The notes under the pieces: generated by a model
Database searches by the model: none
What the model saw: the letters and a program-made list of their open reading frames with translations, nothing else
What the model was told of the DNA's origin: nothing
Source of the DNA: Paramecium octaurelia
Taxonomy: Eukaryota; Ciliophora; Oligohymenophorea; Peniculida; Parameciidae
Reading direction: 5' to 3'
DNA length: 64,000 bases
NCBI GenBank assembly: GCA_905182995.1
Contig: CAJJDP010000095.1
Coordinates: 186,001-250,000, forward strand
Translations under genes and position numbers: made by a program
In this document: positions 35,389-49,239 of the stretch, one piece after another
How positions within the stretch are numbered: position 1 is the stretch's first letter
How the letters are laid out: each line of letters opens with the position of its first letter

Positions 35389-35859
35389 ATGACTAATTAT
35401 TTATTGTAACAGATTAAGGGTAAACAAAATAAAGATTAACTTATTAATGTCCCTAAATCCGAGAGACACCCTATGTTTAAAATAATTGATTAGGAATTTG
35501 CATTGCCCTCTATGCAAAATGAATAAAAATATAATGAGTTTATGGGCCATATTAGGTAACTTTTGGATAGGAACAAGGTTAAATCTCATAACAATGTAAA
35601 CCCATTAAGAATTCCTAATAATTTTATTTTGAACAAGGGCACCAAGCAAGGTTCTAGGAGAAAATTGTTTGAAACGAAAGTAAATGATGAGTAATAATAA
35701 TAAAAACAAGTGCAAAATTAATAGATTTTGAGTGATCCCACGGATTCATAGACTTAAAGAGTATTGTAGTATTAATAACGGATTGGGTTGGTAAGGAAAC
35801 ATGATAAGACCGAGATATAATTAAGATAGATAGCTTAGAAGCATAACATAAAATGGTGA
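35389..35859 (+). CDS. small basic hypothetical protein (156 aa)
   Basis: Intronless from ATG 35389 to TGA 35857-35859. Contains FALPSMQNEQKYNEFMGHIRQ, LRIPNNFILNKGTKQGSRRK and a Gln run (about 4-5 Gln). No known domain. It is 23 bases upstream of the MAP kinase start. The plus-strand frame is much better than the antisense one at 35401-35589. Confidence 0.55.
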
Positions 35860-35882
35860 ATTGATTTATTAATTATATACTT

Positions 35883-37144
<1,262 letters not shown>

Positions 37145-37396
37145 AGAACTAATTGAAACATATAAGTTATTAATTTGTTTAATCATAATATTATCTAATA
37201 GTGCTTTATAATTAAGTATTTGATATTTTAAATTATATGATTTATTCAGAAAATGAATGTTATTGTTTTTGATTAAATAAGAATAGAGGAGGTTTAGATT
37301 TAGAACTATGTAAAAAGTATATAAATTGGATGTAAATTTCTTGGTGTAATAAAATTAACAGAAAATTTTAGTAGTATTAATAAATTAAATTTTGAA

Positions 37397-38601
37397 ATGG
37401 CAGATCTAAAATTCAAAATTCCTCCATCCAAATCCTTAGAATAGGAGAAATAAAAATTGCTTAAAGAGAAAGATGAGATAGTTTATAGATTTGAATAATA
37501 ATGGATAAAGGATTTAGAAGAACCAGGTAAATACAAAAAAGGAATCAGGATAAAAAACTATGTTGATGGAAGTAAGTATGAAGGGGAAGTTATTAATGAA
37601 AAAAGGAACGGGAAAGGAATTTATCATTATAGTAATGGAGATAAATATGTTGGAGAATGGAAGGATGATAGGTAATGTAGATTGAATAACTTAGATTCCA
37701 TGGAAGAGGAGTCTATATATTTGCAAATGGAGAGAGGTATGATGGGGAATTGAGAGAGAGTGCAAAACATGGAAGAGGAGTGTATTTGTATGTGAATGGA
37801 AATAAGTATGAAGGAGAATGGATGAATGATAAAAAGAATGGAAAGGGTTCTTACACTTACTTTGCAACAAATGAGAAATACGATGGACAATGGTTAGATG
37901 GAGAAAAACATGGAACCGGTATGTACATATATACTAGTGGTGACAAATATTATGGAGAATGGAGAGACGGAGAAAAGTCTGGCAAAGGTGTTTTTGAATA
38001 TTAAAATGGATCAAGATTCGAAGGAGAGTTTTTAGAAGACAAGGCCAATGGTTTTGGAGTTATGCAATATTCAAATGAAGATAGATATGAAGGAGAATGG
38101 ACTGCAGGATAGAAACATGGTTAAGGAACCTATTTTTATGCAGATGGAGCAAAATATTAAGGAGAATGGAAGAATGAGAATCAGAATGGACATGGAATAT
38201 TTTATTATGTCAATGGTGATAGGTATGAGGGAACTTTTGTTGATGGTGAACGTTGTGGCAAAGGAATCTATTATTATTTGAGTGGAGATAAGTATGAAGG
38301 AGAATATAGGAATGACGTTAGAAATGGGTAAGGAGTTTTGATGTTGACTAATGGTGATGTGTTTATAGGAGAATGGGCTAATGGAACTAAGAATGGTTAA
38401 GGAAGATATGAGTATGCAAACGGAGATTAATATGAAGGGTTCTTTTAGGATGGTAAGAGATAAGGGAAGGGAACTTATTATTGGAAGAATGGATAGAAAT
38501 ATGTTGGGTTGTGGAAAAATGATAGAATGGAAGGAGAGATAGATCCTATAGTTGCCATCAAACAAAGTAAATTTTCGAATGATTACTTAATTGATGTTTG
38601 A
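37397..38601 (+). CDS. MORN-repeat protein (393 aa)
   Basis: MORN repeats bind membranes or scaffold proteins; in ciliates such proteins are often ciliary or cortical. ATG 37397, TGA 38599-38601, one 23-nt intron at 37672-37694. After a charged N-terminus the protein is an array of about twelve repeats of roughly 23 residues with the core YxGEWxxGxxxGxG, for example KYVGEWKDDR, YEGEWMNDKKNGKG, YDGQWLDGEKHGTG, YYGEWRDGEKSGKG and FIGEWANGTKNGQG. No kinase or other domain is attached. The array degenerates at the end (KYVGLWKNDRMEG), followed by a short tail. Confidence 0.95.
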
Positions 38602-39062
38602 ATTAACTTATAATTAAAATCTTTATAATAGTTCAATAGCAGCTATCCTATCTGATGTTTTTGAATTTTAAAAGATGTCTACATCTCAATAATCATTATA
38701 TTAGCAATCCCCAACATGATTATAATTATTAGTTTTGTACAAGATATCTAATAACCATATATTTCATTCAATATAAAAATCCTTTTATAAAATTAGTTAC
38801 TCCTTTTTTGAATAACAAAAGCAATTCCATTTTGATTTACAAACACTATTAAATTTTCTCTCCAACAAAATGCCAATAAATTTATATGCTACAAACATAT
38901 CACTTAAATTGATAAAAACTTAAATAAAACAGTTCTTCAAGAATGTCTTAAATTATAGCTCATTTTCAAGTAAGATGAATCTATGAAGATAAATCTGCAA
39001 TAATAAATGAACAACTAAAAAAAGTTCTAAGTTTGAATATATTATTATTATTATTAATTTTC
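38602..39062. other. AT-rich intergenic stretch
   Basis: About 460 bases with no supported gene on either strand. A short TTA run occurs near 39043-39055. Confidence 0.45.
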
Positions 39063-40004
39063 ATGAGTCTAACATTACTAAATAAAAAATATTAAGCGTT
39101 GATGCTTAGGGAAAAGCAAATCGAAGACCACTTTGATCCTGTAGGCAGACACAAGAAATAGCATCATAATATTGAAGATCTTCGTTAAGATTATTAGGAA
39201 GACTTAGAGAACTACGGTATTTATTTATTGATATGATTTCCAAGGATTTTCCAAATAATCTTTCAAGGCCAAAAAGGAATAGGAATTAGAAAACCTATAA
39301 ATAACTCCTGAAAAATAACTAAGGCCAATGACTGCTCTAATATCGCCTGTTCAGAGTTCGGCATAAAGATAAAGACCAATTACAGCGCCAGGTCCCAACA
39401 CTTAAACAAAATAAATGATGAAAATAGACGAAAATGAAGAAATGATTTAATTGCCTTATCAATCAGAGACTAAATATTGGAGAAACACAAAAAAATATGA
39501 TAAAAGTTTCATATTATTAATATATTTATAGCTAATCAGAATGTTGTTAGAAACCATTCAGCTTTGAAGAAGGTGTCATTAGGAGGTGATTGTGAAAATT
39601 TTAATATTGAAGAAGAAGAGATCAAAAATCATCATATGATTGAGAAATAAATTGTTAAGAATCGCCTACTCTCCCCAACTTTTGTTTCACAAAGACATCA
39701 AATAAATGATAGAGACGTCTAATAATTAACCGAGGGCTTCTATTAACATGTGGCTTTAATAAAAGGCACTTCCAAAATATAGGCGAGTAAAGCATAACAA
39801 GGTTTCCAATTATATGATAATCTGCTTGACTTGATGAAAATTATTCAACAAGAAAACTCCAATAAAAGTCCAATAATTACAAAAACATCCTCCCAGGGAT
39901 TCAGACCTTAAACTGGGGTGAGTAGATAAATCAAGAGCAATCAAAGATCTAGACCTTTCAGTGGTAAACTTCAATCAGTAGGTGTTAGAGCATTTTAATA
40001 ATGA
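39063..40004 (+). CDS. hypothetical protein with RPxTA-like motifs (295 aa)
   Basis: ATG 39063, TGA 40002-40004; introns 28 nt (39217-39244) and 26 nt (39506-39531), together giving 296 codons. Polar, probably disordered. Short Arg-Pro motifs recur: RPMTALISPV, RPITAPGP, RPQTGVS and RPFSGKLQSVG. Such motifs are common in ciliary or cortical proteins of Paramecium, but I know no function for them. One helical stretch YDNLLDLMKIIQQE. Not recognised. Confidence 0.7.
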
Positions 40005-40283
40005 AACATTTTTTCTCCTAATATTTAATAATCTTTTACTGAGTTCTATTTTATAGAACAAGGTTAATATTTAAAAATTAAATTATAAATTTCATACTCA
40101 TTTAAAGTAACAATTAGATTGATACATTTAGTTATTAGTGTATCTTTGTAATTTTGATATCAATATTATTGAAACTAATATGCTTCTCATATGTATTTCA
40201 TCGAAACGTTAGATGTACAAAGAAAAATACAGTTTTTATTGATTAATTATAGAGAGACATTATTGAAATTAATAAATAATATA

Positions 40284-40964
40284 ATGAACTTCTTAGATAA
40301 GAGAAATAAAATAGAGATTCTTCAAGAGAGAGCTGCTCTTTATAATAAGGCGTAGGATGAACTATATGAAAAGGAAGTTCCTGAATTCGAACATACAAAA
40401 TTAATTAAACCAGTTTTAGATTAGCACATTGAAGAGTTTGCTACATAATAACCTCCTGCAAATCTTAATAGTCTAACAAGATCATTGCCTAAGCCTCCTG
40501 TTTCAGTTTTGACTACTTCTGCATTGATTTCATTAGGGCTTGATAATTATGGGACTATGACTACACAAATGTAGGATGTAAATCGTAAAAGGGAGGACGA
40601 TTTTAACCATTACAAATAACTAAAAAAGGAAGGGAGATTAGAGGAACTCGTGAAACCACTAAAATAACAGAAGGAAAAAGATTAAGCTACTTAAGCGATT
40701 CTATTCAAGGTAGATCATATTAAAGATTATGAAGATAAAACTCATACAGGATATGGCTAACATAAATCAGCGCATAGAACATATTATGGTATTTGAGATA
40801 TGGTATATGATATAGTTGTTGATGAGACTATGAAGGAGATGATCAATGAGCCAAACATAAAAAATCATCTGATGAAAAATGACTTAAATACATTCTTCGA
40901 CTCTTACCTCAAACACAAAAATACTTTAAGAGGGGCAGTGAAGCAACCTGCTCGTGCAAAATGA
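40284..40964 (+). CDS. hypothetical protein (217 aa)
   Basis: ATG 40284, TGA 40962-40964, one 27-nt intron at 40789-40815 that removes an in-frame TGA. N-terminal helix MNFLDKRNKIEILQERAALY, a Pro-rich middle (LPKPPVSVLTT), then charged helices (HYKQLKKEGRLEELVKPL) and the tail HLMKNDLNTFFDSYLKH. Soluble, no signal peptide. Family not recognised. Confidence 0.7.
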
Positions 40965-41141
40965 ATAAAATTAAGTTCATATTATATAAATGTTATTAAA
41001 GAAAGTTAAAACTAAATTAAAATAAATTTAGAATGATATTAAACAGTTGTAAGTGATATGAACAATTTGTTGGGCGTTGAGAGATTTTAGATTTGCTATT
41101 GCAGTAATTTATACAAGTTAATGAAAATGAATGATAAAAAT

Positions 41142-41448
41142 TCATAAAATTGTACAAAGACAAGGAGATTCTTGAGTTGCCATATCAGTGTTGTATTATT
41201 TCCAATTTTCGACTATTGAAATCAATTCATCTAATACCTATAAACACTTCGTTCTTCTCTCTAAATTAAATCCGATGCTGTTTTTGACCATGCTTTATAT
41301 AATTCCCATAGCTGTCTTTTCTAGTATCTATATCCCCATCTGATAATGAGTGTCTGATTTTGAGTATAGGAGTCAATTGTTTGGGTGACTCACTATTATA
41401 AACTGATTGATTTATTCCAAATCTCTAATAATAATTTGATTCAGACAT
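41142..41448 (-). CDS. small protein with C-terminal CaaX-like motif (93 aa)
   Basis: ATG at 41446-41448, TGA at 41142-41144, one 25-nt intron at 41213-41237 that joins REKNEVFI to VENWKQYNTDMAT. The protein ends CLCTIL, i.e. Cys-Thr-Ile-Leu at the very end, a CaaX box of the type used for geranylgeranylation (Leu last), with a second Cys two residues before. This predicts membrane attachment. The rest is polar. No GTPase motifs, so it is not a small GTPase. Function unknown. It lies 27 bases from the start of its minus-strand neighbourhood with ALDH (stop at 41476). Confidence 0.65.
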
Positions 41449-41475
41449 TTTTTTATTATAAATTATTTGATTTAT

Positions 41476-43108
41476 TCATAAATTTGCGAGTTTCCACCAT
41501 TTATCAATGAATGGCTTGGATAATTCCAAAAATTTCTTCAAATAGCCTTTCTTTTAGGCTACTTTCATAGCAATAAGGAAGGAAATAAAGAGGGTGGCAT
41601 TAACAACATGTCTTTAAGGCAACTCAGCAAATTTGAAACTAATAGATAAATATACTTTTAATACAATAAGGATAAGGTTTGTAACTTATGTTTGGTAAAT
41701 GGAGGATATCTAATATTGAATGGATAGATATTTAATGTAGACTTACTAAAAACTGGTTTAGCATGACTACAACCTTTGAATCCTGTAATTCCATGATAGG
41801 CTCCATATCCACTATTTCCAACACCTCCAAAAGGTAAATTGGGATCTAGAATGAAATTTAAATTTACTCAAAAGATGGAAAACTGAATCATTGAATACTA
41901 ATGCACCTGAAGATGTTTTTTATTCAAGCAGTCTTTTATGATGGCTATTGCTTCCATAATAATATAAAGCCAATGGTTTTGGTCTTGAATTGATAAATTC
42001 AATGACTAGATTAATATTCTCAAATAGGAGAATAGGAAGAATTGGACCAAAGATTTCTTCTGTCATTAGTTTGGAGTTTACTTTTGGTTATAAAATGATG
42101 GTTGGTTCAACATATCTTTGGTTGACATTCACTTAACCTCCTACGACTACTTATCCCTAATGGTCTTTGAGGAGTTCTTATAATCTTTATGTGTGGAACT
42201 CAGTCACAATTTTTGAATAATCATTGGAATTTTAAGAGTTTTCTCCAAAGAATCTTTTCAGTTCAGTCTTCAATTCGTTAATAAAAACATCCTTAATTGA
42301 TTCATGAAGAAACACATAATCACAGGCAACACAAGTTTGACCTGCATTTGTAAATCTCCCTTAAATAATCCTTTGAGCTGTAACATTCAGATTACAATCC
42401 TGATCCACTATGGTAGGTGACTTACCACCCAATTCCAATATACATGGCACTAAGTTTTCACTGGCAGCCTTTGCAACCAACTTGCCTTTCTCTGGACTTC
42501 CTGTGAATATAATTAAATCTAATGGGAATGTAGTAATCTTTTTTGAGACTTCTACACCTCCTTAAATAACTGCATAGAAGGATTAATCAAGATATTTAGT
42601 AACTAAATCGTACATTGCTTTTGAAGAGTGTGGAGCAAATTCTGAAGGTTTAAGAATCACACAATTTCCAGCAGCAATTGCAGCAGCCATGGGAGGTATT
42701 CCTGTGTAAAGAGGATAGTTCCATGCAGCAATAACCAGAACAACTCCCAGAGGTTCATATATTATTTTGGATGAGCCAGGACCAATGACCTATCATATAG
42801 AATTAGAATATTACAAATGGTGTATCTACGTTAACTTCCTGACTCCATTCATCAATATGTGCCAATTGGTTCTCCACTTCTGCTTTGGTGATGATGGTTG
42901 AAGTCATTTAACTACTAAACATTGTCACACCTAGATCCTTTTCCAAAGCAGTATGAAATTGCTGTTCCATCTCTTCAAGACCTCTTAGTAAATTTTTGAG
43001 TTGAGCCTTTCTAAATTTAACACACTTTGTCTGATGAGTACTAAAGGATTCCTTCAACTTTTTGAAAATTGGTTCAATAACATCGGGATTATCTTGTATT
43101 TAATCCAT
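41476..43108 (-). CDS. aldehyde dehydrogenase, ALDH3-like, tail-anchored (519 aa)
   Basis: NAD(P)-dependent oxidation of aldehydes to acids, probably fatty aldehydes. ATG at 43106-43108, TGA at 41476-41478; introns 25 nt (42790-42814), 22 nt (41846-41867) and 26 nt (41639-41664). Motifs in order: [20 protein letters not shown] (cofactor region), [11 protein letters not shown], catalytic Glu in [12 protein letters not shown], nucleophile Cys in [23 protein letters not shown] and [16 protein letters not shown]. The C-terminal segment [19 protein letters not shown] is a membrane anchor like that of ALDH3A2 fatty aldehyde dehydrogenase. The third intron is needed to reach this tail; without it the frame ends earlier. 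Confidence 0.95.
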
Positions 43109-43184
43109 CAAAATAATTAATTTAATGATAAATCAGCTTGATGACTAGATTTTTAAAAAGATGATTGATTAAACAAGTCCCTAA

Positions 43185-43382
43185 TCAGTTACTACCCAAA
43201 AATTATGTTTGAGATTAGGATACGATCCCAATGATCTCATCTATAAGTCTAATTGCAAATTCTATCTTTTTAGATCCATTGAGTAGTTCCCATCGGTCTC
43301 GCCAGAAGTCCAAATGATGAAATACAATCATTATAAAAATAGGATAATGAGTATAATCTTTGAATATAAAAAAAGGGATCAT
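43185..43382 (-). CDS. possible small protein (65 aa), weak
   Basis: Frame from ATG at 43380-43382 to TGA at 43185-43187, giving MIPFFIFKDYTHYP.. and a well-mixed segment FHHLDFWRDRWELLNG followed by IEFAIRLIDEIIGIVS. The composition is unusually protein-like for an intergenic stretch, but the start is only two bases from the divergent start of the next gene, which leaves no promoter. May be an older gene end or chance. Confidence 0.25.
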
Positions 43383-43384
43383 TA

Positions 43385-44789
43385 ATGAAATATAGGCAAC
43401 GAAACAAAGACACAAGTTAGGAGATCAATCTCTTAAGTAAATTTCTTTCAATCAATAGGAGAACAAGTTTTAACTCTTTATTATTTTAGTTTCTCAAATC
43501 TCAGTGAAGAGAGTGTTATTATTGAGGAAAAAAAGGAGAAAAAAAGTTTATCAAGATAAAAAATATTGCACAATCTAATTTATTAATAATTGCAAGAGGA
43601 AAAAAGGAATGTTGAGTATTTATAGAAACAAAATTCAAAATTGCATCATCATTAAAATCCATAATAAAGAAAAAGTGAAACTAGTTTTACTAAAAAGAAG
43701 GAAAGAGAAAGCAATAAAAATAAATCAAGTGAAGAGGTGGATGAATTAGAAAAGAGGAATCAATACTTTATTACATGCGTTGAAAATGAATCCAGGATCC
43801 AAGAATAATTGTAAGGCAGATTTTTAAAAAAGAATTTTAAGCATGATAATTATACTGAAAGAGCACATGAGAAAAGGAAATAATAGGAGACTTTATTTCA
43901 GTAAACTATTACTGAAAGATTGAATAAATTGCAATTAAAAGGTATGAATGTTTTAATCAAGAAACCTAGGCTCAAACAAAGGTGGAATTATACAAAAAAG
44001 ATATGAAAAACTATTTTGCCTTTAAAAATAGTCAAATCATCAATAAATAAGAAAAGAGGTCTCAATTACTTGAATTTGAGTAATAACAATACATTAAAGA
44101 ATAATATGAGAAAATGAAAAAGTTCTAAGAAAACAAATCCCAATTGACTCAAGAGGAGAAGAAGAAATTTAAGGAGAGAAAGGAGAAGTATTCCAAAATG
44201 CTAAGAAAGTGTTAAGAAAGCAATTTTGAATAATAAAATGTATGAATATTGTTTAAATTAGAAACATTAAGAAGGGTTCAGCAATACTTATTAGCAAATA
44301 CTTTAAAAACAAGAATAAGTACTTTTAAATAAAGAGAGGTTGCTAGAACAGAAATCTCTTGTGTTGAAAGATAAATTATAATTGAATTTCGAAGATGTTG
44401 AGTTTAATAGAGCTCATGCTCAGAGGATTAAATTAAATACATAAGTTAAAACAAATGGAAATAAGGATACGAAGTCACAGATATCAAGTCGGACATCTGA
44501 TACTTGGAGAATGAAAACTTAGTTGACTCAAAAAGAATAGGAAAATTCATTATGGGAAAAAGCCAAGTAGGCGGCATCCTTGTTTAAAGATCCAATTCAA
44601 TATGAGCAATATGTTGAACAATAATAAATGATTTTGTTAAAAAAAAAAAAGTCGTTAGATAAAAAGTTTGCTTCGGCTGCTACTATAATAAAGGAAATAT
44701 TACCTAAGCATGAGGCCGAGAAATTACTTATGCCAACAGGGTTGAAAAATTTTATAGAGCAATAAAGTCGTATCAAAACATAAAAATGA
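43385..44789 (+). CDS. long coiled-coil protein (446 aa)
   Basis: ATG 43385 (MKYRQRNKDTSQEI), TGA 44787-44789; introns 22 nt (43437-43458), 20 nt (43942-43961) and 22 nt (44240-44261), exons summing to 447 codons. An alternative ATG at 43609 would need a different first intron and gives a poorer N-terminus. The protein is Gln/Lys/Glu-rich with long heptads (around EKRSQLLEFEQQQYIKEQYE and ERLLEQKSLVLKDKLQLN). It ends in a basic segment with LPKHEAEKLLMPTGLKNF. Probably a cytoskeletal or ciliary structural protein; family unknown. Confidence 0.68.
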
Positions 44790-44916
44790 GTAATAATTTT
44801 TGTTTATTTCAAAAATATTAATGATTAAACTAACGGAAAAGTGAGCGGAATCCTTAATTAAGGCTCAAGTATAAATTTATCAATTGGTTTTAAATAAAAT
44901 TATATAGGTTTAGTAA

Positions 44917-45363
44917 TCATTTATTAATGGTAGTGTCATATCTGAACTTAGGTATTTCTTTACTGCATTTTATTGTGGGTTCCTTCAAAATAGGCTGCTT
45001 TAAAATGGATAATATAGTTCCCTTCTTTTTGGTAACCAATGCGAAGGACTTACATTCTATTTCTTAGAGTAATTATTCTGTAGTAAACTTTGTTTTTAAA
45101 GGATTTCCTTTTTGATCTGCAGAGAATACTTCGTAAGTCTCAGCATTTTCATTTATATCTTAATCATAATATATTTGAGTGAAATAATCAATAGCAGTTT
45201 CGATGGCCTGAATCATTAAAGAATCAGGAGTAATTTCAATTTATACTTATAACAGTTTGTTGGCAACTTTCAAACTAAAGTTATATTAGCTTAATTGCAT
45301 TTCCGTCATGTATGCCGATTCAGCAAGAGTTGATGAGGTGGCCTTCAAGTTTTACTTAGACAT
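44917..45363 (-). CDS. hypothetical protein (148 aa)
   Basis: Intronless from ATG at 45361-45363 to TGA at 44917-44919. Compact, well-mixed composition: MTEMQLSQYNFSLKVANKLL, MIQAIETAIDYFTQIYYDQ, KFTTEQLLQEIECKSFALV and ILSILKQPILKEPTIKC. Looks like a small folded alpha/beta protein. Only 38 bases separate its start from the 3' end of the next minus-strand gene. No family recognised. Confidence 0.65.
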
Positions 45364-45401
45364 GTTTTAAAAATTGCTAATAAAATAATTATATATATAA
45401 A

Positions 45402-47466
45402 TCAGTCTTATTATTCAAAATTAGAAATAAAGCTTAGATCATTATCGATAAGTTATTTTTTATTTTGTTTGATATCTATTTTTGAAACATCAACACTGAA
45501 AAGATCATTCCCAAATTCTTAATGATCATTTTTATTTTATTTTTTACTCTATAATTCAGCTAATAATAATTGAATTTCATTTTTAGTCTAAATATAATTA
45601 AAAATATTACGATGGCCACAACTGATTATTTGGGTGGTTAATTAAAAACAATGTTATTTGTATTTGAAAAGTATAAGAATGGATTGCTATATGATCTTTT
45701 GATGCCCTTTTTTTGAAGAGGTTTTTCTTCTATTTATTTCATTAATTGCAACTTTTTGACATTACTGAACTATCACTATTTAAAAAGTTATTTACATCTA
45801 ATTTTTTAAAATAATCATTAAACATAGACATTAAAAATGCAATGCATTCCTATTTTGTCATATCGTAATATTGAAGTATTTATCCTTATTATTATTGATA
45901 ATTCAATTTTTTTAATTATTGAGTATCTCCTCTGGCTGTTTGACAAATATATCTGGCATGCTCTTCTGAGGAGGAATCATTTATTTCTAATTGAGGAAGA
46001 ATAGGCTTTTAAGTAATAGCATTTTATTACTTTTAGGCCTAATAATATTAGTTATTTTATTATTAGAGATCTTTTGAAGATTACTTAATTTCATATTCAT
46101 TGATTTTTTGCTATTAAGTTTTCATTGTGGATGATTATTAAGAATTAGGTTATGGTTTCTATTGAAAGCGTGGACTGAAGATATTAACAGCAATGTCCTA
46201 TTCTTAATTAAGAACAATGGAATTGAATGTAGTTTTTCTACTTCTCAATTACTCCATTAAACTTTGGGTTTGTTTTTTATAAAACTACAACTCGATCTGT
46301 TATTTTTCATTTCTTTCATCTTTCAACTGATTAGACTTGATGAGCAGTTCATTTGTATCTAATATGGAGTCATACTTTGAAAGTAGTGTATTATACAATT
46401 ATCGAATATGAATGTTGGCGTTTTTTTCTTTTTCAAACAATTCTTTAAATCCTTTGACCATCATTTCCATCTTATGCAATTTTTCTTAATATATCATTCT
46501 CTCATTTTTGCTTAAATATTTGAGTTACTAAGGTTCTGGAGAGAACCCATATCCTAAACCATTGGTACCATATAATTCTTGATGCAGAGACTCCAATTTC
46601 CCTCTATGATTTTAAACTTCTCTGTTCAGATCCAAATTGTCATCAGTCTTATCAAGAAACTCTTTGTAAACAAAATCTAGTCTTTATCTAAACATTATTA
46701 CCTTTCATACACTAATAATTTGTTTAACTGCGTAGGACTATTCTCATTTTAAAGATTTCTCTCTTCAAATGCTATTTTATTAGATTAAGACTATACATAA
46801 TTGACTTCTCTAAGTGTATTATTGGTTTCTGTAATGGATTAAGCTTCGTTAGTAATTTTGTTAAGCAAATTTCGAACATTTTCTAATTCTTCATGCAATT
46901 TTAAATTCTGCTCAGAAGGAGTGACAATTTCAATTTATTTTACTAATTATCCTTCTCTTTCTTAGATAGGTTTCATCCTCTCCAATTCCTGGATTGCATA
47001 TTCCTTATCATGGATATTCCTTTTCAAGTCTATTAACTTATATTCTAAATCGCCTATTAAATCTTTGTAATAGTTTTGCTGTTCTTCTGAAATCTATTCT
47101 TGTAGTAGTAACTTCGTTTATAATTATTAAGCTATTTTCTATTGATTGGAGAATCCTTTCATGAGTTTCTCATTTTCTTCATTCAATAATTTTATTACAC
47201 TTTCCAATTAAGAATTCTGATAATTCGTGTAACACATGGACATTGTGCTGGAATCACTTGTCTATTTAATGATTCAAACGCATTCGTACCTGACCTCGCT
47301 TGTTCATTCCATCCATAGTAAGTGCCATAGCTTACTTATTTAGTTTTAAGGCATTTTCAAGATCAATAATATATTCCTGCAATTGCTTGTTCTCTTCTTA
47401 GAGGTAATGAATTTTAGATTGTTGTCTATTTGAAACAAACTCGTTAACTTCTGTTCCCAAAATCAT
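45402..47466 (-). CDS. long coiled-coil protein (656 aa)
   Basis: ATG at 47464-47466, TGA at 45402-45404. Four introns: 28 nt (47262-47289), 20 nt (46682-46701), 23 nt (45730-45752) and 23 nt (45588-45610); with all four removed the total is 657 codons. The first 400 residues are almost continuous coiled coil (for example LQEENKQLQEYIIDLENALK and NKLHEELENVRNLLNKI-type heptads). A Gln/Asn-rich linker follows and then a more globular end (CIAFLMSMFNDYFKKL, FSVDVSKIDI). Resembles centriolar or ciliary coiled-coil proteins in layout, but I cannot name one. Confidence 0.75.
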
Positions 47467-47494
47467 TTTTTTCTATTTAATTAATTAATAACAA

Positions 47495-49239
47495 ATGGGT
47501 AGCATAAGTTACAACAGAGACATAAAAAGAGGACAACTTATTAATTGCAAGTTTTAATTGCATCCAACTATTTATTTAAAAAAAAACGATTATTGTCTGT
47601 GTAAATGCTTGTTTTAATGTGGAGGAGCATCCAATTTTGTAAACATATAGGATTATTCTTAACTTCCCATTTAAACATTTCAAAGGCTATATGAAAGATT
47701 GTTTTCTAAAGATGGAGACGAATTTTATAAATTAAGAAATATGGTGTGTTGTAAAACCTACAACATGAGGATAGTTCTATAAAAAAATGAGCCATCAAAA
47801 AAACAAATGAAGTCTGCCTTAGCTCTTTTAGATCGATTAAATCTGTATGGTTAAGGATAAAATATAGACAATAAGTAAAAACTCTAAAAAGAGGTTCTTA
47901 ATTAGATAGATTTGTAGCAAAATATCTAGGTCAGCTAATAAAAATAAATTAAATATGTATAAATTCATAATCAAGAGAAAAATAAACTTTTTGACATAAT
48001 AAATTCATCTATTTTACTATGTAAATCCTCTTTTGAGGAACTAACTTAGACACAGAATTTAAATTTTACCTTAAAAGAAACCGATTTGAAGATATTCCAA
48101 CATTTAAATAAAACCAAATTTTATTCTAATGCAAATCTATTGTTATTTCATTAAAATCAAATCCCTATGAAAAGTAAAAACTATTCCCTTTATCAATTCA
48201 ATGAATTCTTAGGAATTGCTTTAAAACAAAATTAAAAAGAGAATGAATTAACTGTTCAATAAAAACCAAAAGGATTCTTAACTCTAATAAACATCAAAGA
48301 GTAAATTCAAACTGTAAAATAATAAGAATCAAATTAAAAATAACAATTAGCAAATTAAAAATAATAATAGAAGCCTAAAAAATTTATTTAGAAAAAATAA
48401 AAACAATAAAGTAACATAAAAACTAAAAATTTGATAAACTCTGAAACCTTCACATTTGAGCAATTTTAGGTTGGCCCTCTTGTTATCACTATTAAGTATT
48501 CATATAATTTGATAATTTTAGAGATTTAAATTCAAATAGAGACATAATTGACTTTATATATTAGTATCATAAGGTTGTGCATGATAGACCAAATACTGAT
48601 GAGGAAATCATAAAAATGTATTGTAGAAACTACTTAAATACTAATACATTTTTAGAAGACTTCCAAAAAAATATTAAAATATAATTAGGCCAAAGATACA
48701 TGGAGTATAAATTAAATGGTAAATTAATTGCATTGGGTGCTATTATATTAACTTAAGAGTATTTTGTTTCGGAATATTTTTTCTATCTTCCTGAGCTGAA
48801 AAACTTTAATATTGGAGTGTTTTCAATTTTAGTTGAAATTGAGTATGCAAAACAGATTCAGAAATATTTCCCAAAATTCAAATATCACACACTTGGCTAC
48901 ACTACATTAAGGACAAAAAAGATGGAGTATAAATTACAATTCAGTGGCACTGAAATTCAATGTCCGGATTCGTACATTTGGACTGAGTACAATGATTAAG
49001 TTAAAGCCAAAATGATAAGCTAAGATTTTAAAATCGATATTCCTATGCAAGTTCCACCATTAGACTTCTCAAAAGTCACAGTCTAGCTCTATGGTATGAA
49101 TGTAAAAGCAAATCTCTTATGCGATGATTAAAACTAGGATGAAATCTCAAAATATTTTTTATTCTATGCTTAAGAGTTAGGAAATGAACTTATGTATGAT
49201 TTCAGATTTATCTATAATGAGGAAATATTTTAGAGTTGA
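47495..49239 (+). CDS. ATE1: arginyl-tRNA--protein transferase-like protein 1 (572 aa)
   Basis: ATE1 transfers Arg from Arg-tRNA to N-terminal acidic residues and marks proteins for the N-degron pathway. ATG 47495, TGA 49237-49239, one 26-nt intron at 48496-48521. The C-terminal catalytic (GNAT-like) half is clear: YMEYKLNGKLIALGAIILT, EYFFYLPELKNFNIGVFSIL, VEIEYAKQI, YHTLGYTTLRTKKMEYKLQF and QCPDSYIWTEYN, which follow the ATE1 order. The N-terminal zinc/heme Cys region is present but diverged (CLCKCLFQCGG, MVCCKTYNMR). A Gln-rich linker of about 70 residues lies between the halves. A paralogue follows in tandem. Confidence 0.88.

Noticed and set aside
37740-38540. Regular spacing considered as a CRISPR-like or DNA repeat array.
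   Set aside because: The period of about 69 bases is that of 23-residue MORN repeats; there are no identical repeats with unique spacers.
38071-38565. Minus-strand 164-codon frame rich in Ile, Ser and Pro.
   Set aside because: Mirror image of the MORN repeats on the plus strand; its periodicity comes from those repeats.
43609-43700. Alternative start (MLSIYRNK..) for the coiled-coil gene at 43385-44789.
   Set aside because: Needs a different intron and replaces a Gln/Lys-rich protein-like N-terminus by an Ile/Lys string; the upstream ATG gives a complete frame.
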